Position numbers and translations under genes: made by a program. This document shows positions 8,695 to 16,422 of a DNA stretch of 61,582 bases, piece by piece (positions within the stretch are counted from its first letter, which is position 1; each line of letters begins with the position of its first letter). Under the pieces are notes generated by a model that saw nothing but the letters and a program-made list of their open reading frames with translations, was not told the origin of the DNA and did no database searches. The stretch is from an uncultured Acidobacteriia bacterium (GTDB taxonomy: Bacteria > Acidobacteriota > Terriglobia > Bryobacterales > Bryobacteraceae), in contig CAIQWJ010000055.1 of NCBI GenBank assembly GCA_903875575.1, positions 1 to 61,582 of the forward strand. The letters are read 5' to 3'.

Positions 8695-9714
8695 ATGAAG
8701 CGTACTTTCGATCAAAACATTCAGGGTTACCACCCGATCATTTCTCCCAAAGCTCTCATGGAAAAACTCCCGCTTGGCCGGGGCCGGAAAACCGTTCTGG
8801 CCGCACGGCAGGAAATCGAACGGATTCTGCGCGGCGAATCCGGCAGGAAACTGCTGGTTGTGGGACCGTGTTCGATTCACGATCCCGAGGCCGCACTGGA
8901 ATATGCGAGGCGACTGAAAGCTGTCGCCGACAAATGCGACAAGCTGTTGATTGTGATGCGCGCGTATTTCGAGAAGCCGCGAACCACTGTCGGGTGGAAA
9001 GGATTCGTCAACGATCCGCATCACAACGGCACCTTCGAAATGGAAGAAGGGCTGACGGAGGCGCGCCGTTTACTGGTGCAACTGGATCAAATGGGCATGC
9101 CGGCGGCAACGGAGGCGCTGGATCCGATCACGGTCCAGTACTTTGCCGATCTCATCGCGTGGGCCGCGATTGGCGCCCGCACGACGGAGTCTCAGACGCA
9201 CCGCGAGATGGCGTCCGGCCTTTCGATGCCGGTGGGCTTCAAGAATACGACGGACGGGAATATCGACGCCGCCGTGAATGCGATCCGCGCCGCGCAGGCT
9301 CCCCACACGTTTCTCGGGATGGACGAGAACGGGCGGATTTCCATTGTTTCCACCAGAGGGAATGCCTATGGGCATATTATTCTGCGTGGCGGAGACAAGC
9401 CGAATTACGATCGCGAGAGCGTAGCGGCGGTTGGCGCAAAGCTGAAAGCGGGCGGGATGCCGGCGGGGATCATGATCGATTGCAGCCATGGAAACACCGC
9501 GAAGGATTACACGCGGCAGCCGCTGGTGTTGCGGGATGTGGTGGAGCAGATGCGGGACAACCCGGCAATTATCGGGATGATGCTCGAATCGCATCTGCAC
9601 CCGGGCAGCCAGCCGATCACTGCGGACCTGAAATATGGCGTGTCGATTACGGACGCGTGTATTGGATGGGAGACGACCGAGGAGTTGCTGCTGGAGATGC
9701 AGAGCGGGATCTGA
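8695..9714 (+). CDS. aroG: 3-deoxy-7-phosphoheptulonate synthase, class I
   Basis: A 339-residue DAHP synthase of the AroF/AroG type (phosphoenolpyruvate plus erythrose 4-phosphate to DAHP, first step of the shikimate pathway). Diagnostic strings are VVGPCSIHDPEAALEYA, MRAYFEKPRTTVGWKGF, GARTTESQTHREMASGLSMP, FKNTTDG and IMIDCSHGNTAKD. ATG 8695 aligns with the usual N-terminus; the frame is open back to 8566 but that part resembles no family member. It stands alone. Which feedback class (Phe, Tyr or Trp) it belongs to cannot be told by eye, so aroG, aroF and aroH are all possible symbols. Confidence 0.93.
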   Translation: MKRTFDQNIQGYHPIISPKALMEKLPLGRGRKTVLAARQEIERILRGESGRKLLVVGPCSIHDPEAALEYARRLKAVADKCDKLLIVMRAYFEKPRTTVGWKGFVNDPHHNGTFEMEEGLTEARRLLVQLDQMGMPAATEALDPITVQYFADLIAWAAIGARTTESQTHREMASGLSMPVGFKNTTDGNIDAAVNAIRAAQAPHTFLGMDENGRISIVSTRGNAYGHIILRGGDKPNYDRESVAAVGAKLKAGGMPAGIMIDCSHGNTAKDYTRQPLVLRDVVEQMRDNPAIIGMMLESHLHPGSQPITADLKYGVSITDACIGWETTEELLLEMQSGI

Positions 9715-9801
9715 GGTCCTGTTAACCATTGCCAGTTCACTATTGGCAGTGAGTCGCCTGATTTTCACTTATGAGATAATGGTCTTACACAAAGGAATCC
9801 A

Positions 9802-10794
9802 TTGTCCCTCCGAAAGTTCTTCCGGCTATTTGCGCACGTCCAGATGCTGCCCATTCTTGAGAGCGGCGAGGAGACCCTTGTCGGCGGCCAGGCCGTGATG
9901 GAAGGCGTCATGATGCGCGCGCCGCACAGCTATTGCGTGGCCGTCCGCAAGCCCAATGGTGAAATCGTGACCGAGGAAATGCCGGTCAAGCGGGTTTCGG
10001 ACACGCGCCCGTATTTTAAGTGGCCCATCCTCAGAGGTTTGGGAACGCTGGGACAGGCGATGCAACTGGGCATGCAGGCCCTGAAGTTTTCCGCGAACGC
10101 GGTGCTGGAAGATACGGACAAGCCTGCCGAGAAGAAGGCGGAGCCGTCGCCGGCGGTTTCGAGCTGGATGATGAACGGGCAGGTGCTGTTCTCCGTGCTG
10201 TTCTTTGTGGTCCTTTATAAACTGGTGCCGCTGAAGCTGACGGAAATGCTGTCGAACCAGTTGCCTGTGCTCAAGGGACAGATCCTGTTCAACCTGGTGG
10301 ACGGACTGATTCGGCTGGCCATTTTTATCGGCTTCCTGTTTCTGCTCTCGCGGTCGAAGGATATTGGCCGGGTGTTTGAGTATCACGGTGCCGAGCACAA
10401 AGTTGTTTTCAATTTCGAATCGGGCAAGCCGGTGAATATCGCCAACGCCCAGAGTTTTGTGACCTGGCATCCGCGCTGTGGAACGAGTTTCATGTTTGTG
10501 ATCATGCTGATTTCGATGTTGGTCTACATGTTCATCCCGGTGCAGGGCTTTGCAGCGAAGTTTGCGATCCGCATCGCACTGCTGCCCCTGATTGCGGGCC
10601 TGAGCTATGAGTTGATCCGCTTTGCCGCGAAGCGCCGCGGTTCGTTCCTGGCGGTGCTCACCGCACCCGGGCTCTGGACGCAGCGCATTACGACCAAGCC
10701 GCCTTCCGACGAGCAGGCTGAAGTTGCCATTCTGGCACTGAACGGCGCCATGGCGCTCGAAGCCCAACAGGGCGGCGAGTTGGTCATCGCCTAA
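9802..10794 (+). CDS. DUF1385 family membrane protein
   Basis: A 330-residue DUF1385 (YqhQ-like) protein, starting at TTG 9802 after AAAGGA (ATG 9844 is an alternative). The conserved N-terminus reads [28 protein letters not shown] and [16 protein letters not shown] are further family blocks. Four or so membrane segments occupy about 125-270. It lies eight bases before prfA; the DUF1385-prfA-prmC order is widely conserved. The molecular role is unknown. Confidence 0.85.
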   Translation: MSLRKFFRLFAHVQMLPILESGEETLVGGQAVMEGVMMRAPHSYCVAVRKPNGEIVTEEMPVKRVSDTRPYFKWPILRGLGTLGQAMQLGMQALKFSANAVLEDTDKPAEKKAEPSPAVSSWMMNGQVLFSVLFFVVLYKLVPLKLTEMLSNQLPVLKGQILFNLVDGLIRLAIFIGFLFLLSRSKDIGRVFEYHGAEHKVVFNFESGKPVNIANAQSFVTWHPRCGTSFMFVIMLISMLVYMFIPVQGFAAKFAIRIALLPLIAGLSYELIRFAAKRRGSFLAVLTAPGLWTQRITTKPPSDEQAEVAILALNGAMALEAQQGGELVIA

Positions 10795-10802
10795 AAGAAT
10801 TC

Positions 10803-11882
10803 ATGAAATACCGCGACAAGTTGGACCAGATGGAGTCCCGCTACGCCGAATTAACGGCGCAGATGGCGGACCCCGCCGTAATCAGTGACGGCGAGCAATA
10901 CCGCAAAGTCGCCAAGGCGCACAGCGATATGACGGATATCGTCACGAAGTATCGCGACTACAAGGTGGCGGAAGACGAGCTCAATCAGGCGAAGGGGATG
11001 CTCGCCGAGGAAGATCCGGAACTGCGCGAAATGGCGGAGCTGGAGATTGCGGGCGTAGCGCCACGGATGGAGCAGATTGAACAGGATCTGAAGATCCTGC
11101 TGCTGCCGAAGGATCCGCTGGACGAAAAGGACGTGGTGCTGGAAATCCGCGCGGGCGCGGGTGGCGACGAGGCCAGCCTGTTCGCGGCGGAGATTTTCCG
11201 CATGTACCTGCGCTATGCGGAAACACAGAAGTGGCGCGTGGAAGTGACGTCGCAGAGCGATTCGGCGGTGGGCGGGCTCAAGGAAGTGATGGCGCTGATC
11301 AGCGGGAATCGCGTGTACAGCCGGATGAAGTTCGAAAGCGGCGTGCACCGTGTGCAGCGCGTACCGGAGACGGAACAACAGGGGCGCGTTCACACGTCGG
11401 CAATTACGGTGGCGGTGCTGCCGGAAGCGGACGAAGTGGAAATCAAGGTGGAAGAGAAGGACATCCGGATCGACACCTTCTGTTCTTCGGGCCCGGGTGG
11501 GCAGTCGGTGAATACGACGTACTCGGCAGTACGCATTACGCACCTGCCGACAATGACCATTGTTTCGTGCCAGGACGAAAAATCGCAGATCAAGAATCGG
11601 GCGAAGGCGATGCGCGTGCTGCGTTCACGGTTGTATGAAATGGAACTGCAGAAGCAGCAGGACGCGATTGGCGCGGACCGGCGGGCGATGGTGGGAACGG
11701 GTGACCGCAGCGAAAAGATTCGCACGTACAATTTCCCGCAGAACCGGCTGACGGATCACAGGATCGGCTTGACGCTCCACCAGCTGGATCTGGTGATGCA
11801 GGGCAGGCTGGACCAGATCATCGATGCGCTGGTGGCGCATTACCAGACCAAGAAACTGGGCGACGAAGCCAGCGCGGAGTAA
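10803..11882 (+). CDS. prfA: Peptide chain release factor 1
   Basis: A 359-residue class-I release factor recognising UAA and UAG. The codon-recognition region has [17 protein letters not shown] and the catalytic GGQ motif appears as [15 protein letters not shown]. Length and blocks match RF1 rather than RF2: there is no programmed frameshift and the PxT-type tripeptide region is RF1-like. It is followed by prmC, whose product methylates the GGQ glutamine. Confidence 0.96.
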   Translation: MKYRDKLDQMESRYAELTAQMADPAVISDGEQYRKVAKAHSDMTDIVTKYRDYKVAEDELNQAKGMLAEEDPELREMAELEIAGVAPRMEQIEQDLKILLLPKDPLDEKDVVLEIRAGAGGDEASLFAAEIFRMYLRYAETQKWRVEVTSQSDSAVGGLKEVMALISGNRVYSRMKFESGVHRVQRVPETEQQGRVHTSAITVAVLPEADEVEIKVEEKDIRIDTFCSSGPGGQSVNTTYSAVRITHLPTMTIVSCQDEKSQIKNRAKAMRVLRSRLYEMELQKQQDAIGADRRAMVGTGDRSEKIRTYNFPQNRLTDHRIGLTLHQLDLVMQGRLDQIIDALVAHYQTKKLGDEASAE

Positions 11883-11885
11883 GCC

Positions 11886-12788
11886 GTGACGCTACGTACG
11901 GCAGTCGCGCAGGGGGCTGAACTCCTGGGTAAGGCGGGCGTGGCGGAGGCGCGATTGACAGCGGAACTGCTGCTTTGCCACGCAGTGCATTGCGAGCGGG
12001 TTTATCTCTACGCACATCCGGAGCAGGAGCTTCGTGAGGTGGAGTGGATTCATTACGGGCGGTGGCTGCATGAGCGCATGCAGGGCAAGCCGCTGCAGTA
12101 CATCACAAAGACACAGGAGTTTTACGGGCGCGCGTTTGCGGTGTCGCCGGACGTGCTGATTCCGCGCGCGGAGACGGAGTTGCTGGTGGAGACGGTGCTG
12201 GCGCGCGGCAAGGGCGCGGGGCGGATGGTGGATGTGGGGACGGGGTCTGGCGCGATTGCGATTACGCTGGCACTGGAGACGCGGGCGCGGGTGGTGGCCA
12301 CGGATATTTCGACGGCAGCGATTGCGGTCGCGCGCGGGAATGCGGCGCGACTGGGGGCTGCGCCGCGGGTTGAGTTCGTAGTGGGGGATTTGCTGGCAGC
12401 TGTTGCCGCGGAAAGCCAGGACGCGGTGGTTTCGAATCCACCGTATGTGGCGGAGGCGGACAAGGAGACGCTGCAGAGTGAGGTTCGGGACTGGGAGCCG
12501 GCGCGGGCTTTGTTTGCAGGGGCGAACGGGCTGGATGTTTATCGGCGGTTGGTGCCGGAGGCGTGGCGAGTGCTGAAGCCGGGTGGATTGCTGGCGATGG
12601 AGTTGGGGTTTGGACAGGCGGAGGCAGTGGCGGAGTTGGTGTCGGAGTGGGGTCACGTTGAGGTGGCGAAGGATCTGGCGGGGATTGGGCGCGTGCTTTC
12701 GTGTGTGAAGGGGCTATATCCATTCCGCGTGCAGGATTCCCGAGGTCTGGAAGAAGTTCAATCGCATGGGATCACCGCTTCCAGTTGA
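11886..12788 (+). CDS. prmC: Release factor glutamine methyltransferase
   Basis: A 300-residue SAM-dependent methyltransferase starting at GTG three bases after the prfA stop. Motifs are VDVGTGSGAIAITLAL (SAM binding), VATDIS, and the catalytic NPPY in VVSNPPYVAE. The N-terminal helical domain (ARLTAELLLCHAV) recognises the release factor. The last 30 or so residues extend a little beyond the usual end. Translationally coupled to prfA. Confidence 0.94.
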   Translation: MTLRTAVAQGAELLGKAGVAEARLTAELLLCHAVHCERVYLYAHPEQELREVEWIHYGRWLHERMQGKPLQYITKTQEFYGRAFAVSPDVLIPRAETELLVETVLARGKGAGRMVDVGTGSGAIAITLALETRARVVATDISTAAIAVARGNAARLGAAPRVEFVVGDLLAAVAAESQDAVVSNPPYVAEADKETLQSEVRDWEPARALFAGANGLDVYRRLVPEAWRVLKPGGLLAMELGFGQAEAVAELVSEWGHVEVAKDLAGIGRVLSCVKGLYPFRVQDSRGLEEVQSHGITASS

Positions 12789-12792
12789 TATC

Positions 12793-13131
12793 ATGACTAC
12801 CATGAGCGTCGTCGATAGCACCGAAGTTCCCGAGGGACTGGTCCGGCGAATCGCGGAACGGTTCGCGCCGGACAAGATCAGTCTGTTTGGGTCCCGCGCC
12901 AGAGGCGAGGCGACGGCGGATAGCGACATCGATCTGCTGGTGTTGTTTGCCGACGTAACGGACCCGCACAAACGCGCGGCGGAAGTGTACGCGTCGCTGT
13001 TGGATTTTCCGAGACCCACGGATATTGTCGTTTCGACGACATCCCGATTCGAGCGGTACCGGGACGTAGTAAACACCGTCTACTGGCCGGCATCGCGCGA
13101 GGGCAAGATCCTTTATGAACGCACGGCCTGA
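12793..13131 (+). CDS. mntA: MNT-type nucleotidyltransferase (antitoxin-like)
   Basis: A 112-residue minimal nucleotidyltransferase with the signature FGSRARGEATADSDIDLLV (G-S-X10-D-X-D). Such proteins pair with HEPN toxins and silence them by adenylylation (MntA/HepT systems). The start is ATG 12793 or 12802; the end overlaps the HEPN gene by 17 bases. The frame is intact and the active-site residues are present, whereas its HEPN partner is interrupted. Confidence 0.8.
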   Translation: MTTMSVVDSTEVPEGLVRRIAERFAPDKISLFGSRARGEATADSDIDLLVLFADVTDPHKRAAEVYASLLDFPRPTDIVVSTTSRFERYRDVVNTVYWPASREGKILYERTA

Positions 13132-13528
13132 GCTTGTCGAGATTCTTCGGCTATGGGTTCGGAAGGCCGAACACGATCTGGAAGCCGCGAACCGAATTAT
13201 GGCGATTGAGGAAGGCTGCCCATTCGATACGGTATGTTTTCATTGCCAGCAGGCTGCGGAGAAGTACCTGAAATGACCGCTCACATTGTTGGGGATTCAT
13301 TCGTCCCGAACTCACGATTTAAAGGCTCTGGCGTCACTGATTCCTGCGGAACAGCGACTTCCATTCCGAATCGAGGATCTGGTCGAGTTGAATCCTTATG
13401 CCGTGGATGTTCGCTACGCGGATGATTGGAAGGAACCGCAATTAAGCGATGCCAGGAGGGCAATCATTTTGGCGCGAGAAGTTCGGTCCGCCGTGCGTAA
13501 GCGGATGCCCGCCGAGGTGATCAGGTAG
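13115..13528 (+). pseudogene. HEPN-domain toxin (HepT-like) with in-frame TGA
   Basis: A single frame from ATG 13115 to 13528 encodes a complete HEPN protein (EHDLEAANRIM, HCQQAAEKYLK, then LLGIHSSRTHDLKALASL and SDARRAIILAREVRSAVRKR). Codon 54 is TGA (13274-13276), exactly where family members have the residue after KYLK. No frameshift is needed. The stop removes the RTHDL region and the C-terminal helices, so the ribonuclease should be inactive unless read through. It would be the toxin partner of the MNT gene. Confidence 0.8.
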
Positions 13529-13570
13529 CCCCACGCGAAGAATCCTGACCGGAGCGCCCGACCTGCGGGC

Positions 13571-14479
13571 TTAATTCTCGCTGGGTCTTTCGACGGAATC
13601 GATCACCAGGATATCGCCGGGGCCTTTGTCCGATTCGAGTTTCAGTCCCAACTGCCGGTCTATCGCGGCGAAGATCGAAGTCCCAGTCGAACCAGCGGCC
13701 AAGTCGGCTGGGGTGCCGACAACGCCATTCACGCTGCCACCCAAATTGGGGAATCCGGGCGTTGATTCGTCAGGGGCAAAGGTCAGATGGACGTCATATT
13801 TGCCTGGAACGCCGGTCTTGTCGATGACGTCGCGGTCCATTCTGACGGATAGTAACTCGGCCAGGTCAGCCATCGTGACACCGTACAAATCGTACACAAA
13901 ACCCTGACCACCGGGTCTCGCCACTTCGACGCCACAAATATGACGCGTGCTGGGAGCAGTTGGGGGCTGGCCGCTGCTGTCATCAGCGGGAATGCAATCA
14001 CCGTCCTTCGAATGCTGAATCTTCAGCCCGACCTTGGCGAGCGTCAGCGCATATACCGGCACTGTCTTTGTGTCCCGATGAACTCTTAACTTAAATCTTT
14101 CTTCCAGAAGAGCCTGAAGCATTGGGCCGTAGATCTGAGCGCGAGTCGTCTTCGGGTCGGCCTTCGCCGAGAAGTCGTAGTAGTCGGAATAAACCCATCG
14201 GGGGCCGCCGACAAGCTCGGTCCAACGCCCATGGAGATTGCGGTAACCGCTGATCCAGTTCACCCAGGCGACTCGGATCACGATTTCGAGCGGCACGCAT
14301 TTGTAGACAAACATTCCGGCGGGCTGTATGCCGGGACGCGCGGGCAGGCAATTGGAGTTCAGTTTGATCGAGGCAACTTCGAAGGTTGGCTTCGCAGGTG
14401 TGGTGTTCTGTGCGTGCGACAGGTTCGCGGCCAACATCAGCGCGGTTATGGCTGGCTTCAGATTCATCGCTGAAGGCAT
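13571..14479 (-). CDS. TIGR03435 family secreted protein
   Basis: A 302-residue protein of the Soli_TIGR03435 family, which is expanded in Solibacter/Bryobacter relatives. It has a signal peptide (to about residue 23), the opening FEVASIKLN, the central YDFSAKADP, then LQALLEERFKLRVHRDTK and VPVYALTLAKVG, and ends GDILVIDSVERPSEN. The role is unknown; family members are often secreted and sit near sensors or peptidases. Divergent from the cupin gene. An in-frame ATG at 14467 is an alternative start. Confidence 0.85.
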   Translation of the reverse strand: MPSAMNLKPAITALMLAANLSHAQNTTPAKPTFEVASIKLNSNCLPARPGIQPAGMFVYKCVPLEIVIRVAWVNWISGYRNLHGRWTELVGGPRWVYSDYYDFSAKADPKTTRAQIYGPMLQALLEERFKLRVHRDTKTVPVYALTLAKVGLKIQHSKDGDCIPADDSSGQPPTAPSTRHICGVEVARPGGQGFVYDLYGVTMADLAELLSVRMDRDVIDKTGVPGKYDVHLTFAPDESTPGFPNLGGSVNGVVGTPADLAAGSTGTSIFAAIDRQLGLKLESDKGPGDILVIDSVERPSEN

Positions 14480-14560
14480 TCAAGCACAAAACGGAAGGGG
14501 TGTCGGAAATTGTCAGAGGAGACCGTCCGGCCACTTGAGGAAGATTGAGACAATGGCACG

Positions 14561-14974
14561 ATGATCCACAAACTGGTTCCCTTCGCCGCAGCGGTTGCAG
14601 CCTTCGTCCTGATCGGACAGGCGCAAACGGTGCCTTCACCCGTGAAGGCCACGCCGCTCATGACGAAGGATCTGCCTGGCATTGCCGGGAAAGAAGCGAC
14701 TGTGCTGACCATCGAACTGGCGCCGGGCGCGGTCTCGCCGCCACACCGTCACGAGGCTTCCACTTTCGTTTATGTACTGGCAGGCAGCGTTGTGATGGGG
14801 GTGAAGGGCGAGAAGGAAGTGACTCTTGGCCCTGGCGAAATGTTTTACGAGAAGCCGGACGACATCCATACGGTGAGTCGCAATGCCAGCCCTACCAGAC
14901 CCGCGAAGTTTCTGGTGTTCATGGTGAAGGCGAAGGGCGCACCCGTTTCGATGCCGGTTCCGGGCGGGCAATAA
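14561..14974 (+). CDS. Secreted single-domain cupin
   Basis: A 137-residue protein with a signal peptide (about 1-22) and one cupin barrel. The metal-binding motif is PPHRHEASTFVYVLAGSV, with the second motif around GPGEMFYEKPDDIHTVSRN. The HRHE pattern suggests a bound divalent metal. Substrate unknown. Confidence 0.82.
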   Translation: MIHKLVPFAAAVAAFVLIGQAQTVPSPVKATPLMTKDLPGIAGKEATVLTIELAPGAVSPPHRHEASTFVYVLAGSVVMGVKGEKEVTLGPGEMFYEKPDDIHTVSRNASPTRPAKFLVFMVKAKGAPVSMPVPGGQ

Positions 14975-15034
14975 CGCCGGATGCCTCGGTTTGCGGGCGG
15001 AGGCACGCCTTTGTCCGTTCAGAAACAGGCAGCG

Positions 15035-15538
15035 TTATTTCTGCGCGGCCGGAGCCGGACTGACCGGTAGATCGGAATTGTAAGTGTCGACCATGCACTT
15101 CCAGGTGCCGTCGAACTGCTTCTTCCAGACTTCGAGAATCTTGCCGGTATCGTTGAGCACAGCGCGGCCTTTGGGGTCGGTGATGGCGAGTTTGTAGGTG
15201 CCGTATAAATAGCCCAGATCGCCTGACTTTGAGACTTCGACCTTTGTTGCCTTCCACGATACGGCCGTGAACGGCCCCAGAAGTCCGGCCCAGGAGTCGT
15301 GAATTGATTTTTTATCCGATGCGATCGGCGCGTTCGGGGGAAGAAGTACTGCGTCGTCGGCGTAATAGGCGAGCGTGGCGTCGAGATCGTTCTTGCCTGC
15401 GATGGCGGACCATTGCTCGTCGAGCGTACGGATGGCGGATTGTTCCGCAGGACGGTTGTCGGGTTCTGGTTTTGGCTGGCAAGCGATCGTAAAGATCGCC
15501 GAGGCGAACAGGAACGCGAACGCGGATTTTCGCAGCAT
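15035..15538 (-). CDS. SnoaL-like (DUF4440) lipoprotein
   Basis: A 167-residue protein. The start ATG 15538 gives a lipoprotein signal, FASAIFTIACQPKP, with the lipidated Cys at about residue 20; the open frame further upstream overlaps the TPR gene. The rest is an NTF2/SnoaL-like fold (IRTLDEQWSAIAGKNDLDAT, ADDAVLLPPNAP, then a C-terminal WKCMVDTYNSD strand), the SgcJ/EcaC or DUF4440 group. No catalytic role can be assigned. Confidence 0.78.
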   Translation of the reverse strand: MLRKSAFAFLFASAIFTIACQPKPEPDNRPAEQSAIRTLDEQWSAIAGKNDLDATLAYYADDAVLLPPNAPIASDKKSIHDSWAGLLGPFTAVSWKATKVEVSKSGDLGYLYGTYKLAITDPKGRAVLNDTGKILEVWKKQFDGTWKCMVDTYNSDLPVSPAPAAQK

Positions 15539-15566
15539 CTCAAAAGCGTAACAGGTGCGCCGACGT

Positions 15567-16107
15567 TTATGAATGAAGCTGGTCGAGACGCTCGCGGCAT
15601 TCCTCGACGCCTGCGTTGATGCCTGCCGACGCATAGAGAGTGCAGGCTTCGGCCCAGAGTTCGCGGGCCTGTTTGGGCTGCTCAGTTTCCGTTTTCAGGA
15701 AGGCGTAAGGACGGATGGCGTTGGCAAGATCCAGTGGGTCGGACTGGGGGTGCTGGCGGTAGAGAGTGAGCGCTTCCATGTAGAGGGGTTCAGCGGCCGT
15801 CCAGTTGCTACTGGTTGCGTAAACGTCTCCGAGGTGACGGAGGGTGTGGGCGAGTTTGAGGGGATCGTCGGAGGCGCGGAGCAGATGGATTGCCTGCTGA
15901 TAGTGGGTTTCGGCGGCAGCAAGGTCGCCTGCATTGCGCGCGAGTTCGCCGAGTTCGCGTAAGACGTGGGCGCGTTCGTAATCCTGACCTGGACCGCACA
16001 TATCGAGGGCTTGCTGCATGGGCATGCAGGGCCTCCGGAAATTGGCCTGCGCGCCGGGCCGCGGTGCCATTCCTGAGGGCAGATGCGATTTCGAGGGTGG
16101 TGGGCAT
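15567..16107 (-). pseudogene. TPR protein with a frameshift near the N-terminus
   Basis: Three to four tetratricopeptide repeats read from about 16025 to 15567 (AHVLRELGELARNAGDLAAA, KLAHTLRHLGDVYATSSNWT, LANAIRPYAFLKTETEQPKQ). The expected first helix, MPTTLEIASALRNGTAARRA, starts at ATG 16107 in a different frame and meets the repeats at about 16020-16035. One extra base would explain it. A shorter intact protein from ATG 16025 is the alternative. Confidence 0.6.
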
Positions 16108-16422
16108 TTTACGGTCTAATCGAATTTTAGCTGTTTGGCTGGTGGTGAGGACCATGAGTTGGGCGAGTCGGAGTCTTGTCGTTAGGCAGCCAGGGTCCGG
16201 GAGCCGAGGCGATTCAGCTGACCCATGGATTGATCACGGGAACGTTCAGGCCCGAAAAATGACCCGGGGCGAGGTAGCGTGGGTGTTGCCGGAAGGGCCA
16301 AAGCCATATTGGCGAGGCCACGTGGAAAGCCTTGCGTATGAGTTTGGAGCGTAACGGGTTAAAGTCGTCCGCCAGGTGCCAGCGTCCGATTCGGTCGATC
16401 ACATATAATAGTGGGTTAACCC
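16108..16422. other. Intergenic region upstream of aceE
   Basis: No convincing gene is seen in 315 bases. Open frames on both strands are short and resemble no family. The A/T-rich CACATATAATAGTG just before the aceE start (16400-16413) looks like a -10 element (TATAAT at 16404-16409) for the downstream gene. Confidence 0.4.

Noticed and set aside
12766-13131. Longer start for the MNT gene at 12766, overlapping prmC
   Set aside because: The extra nine residues are not conserved in the family and the ATG at 12793 lies just after the prmC stop.
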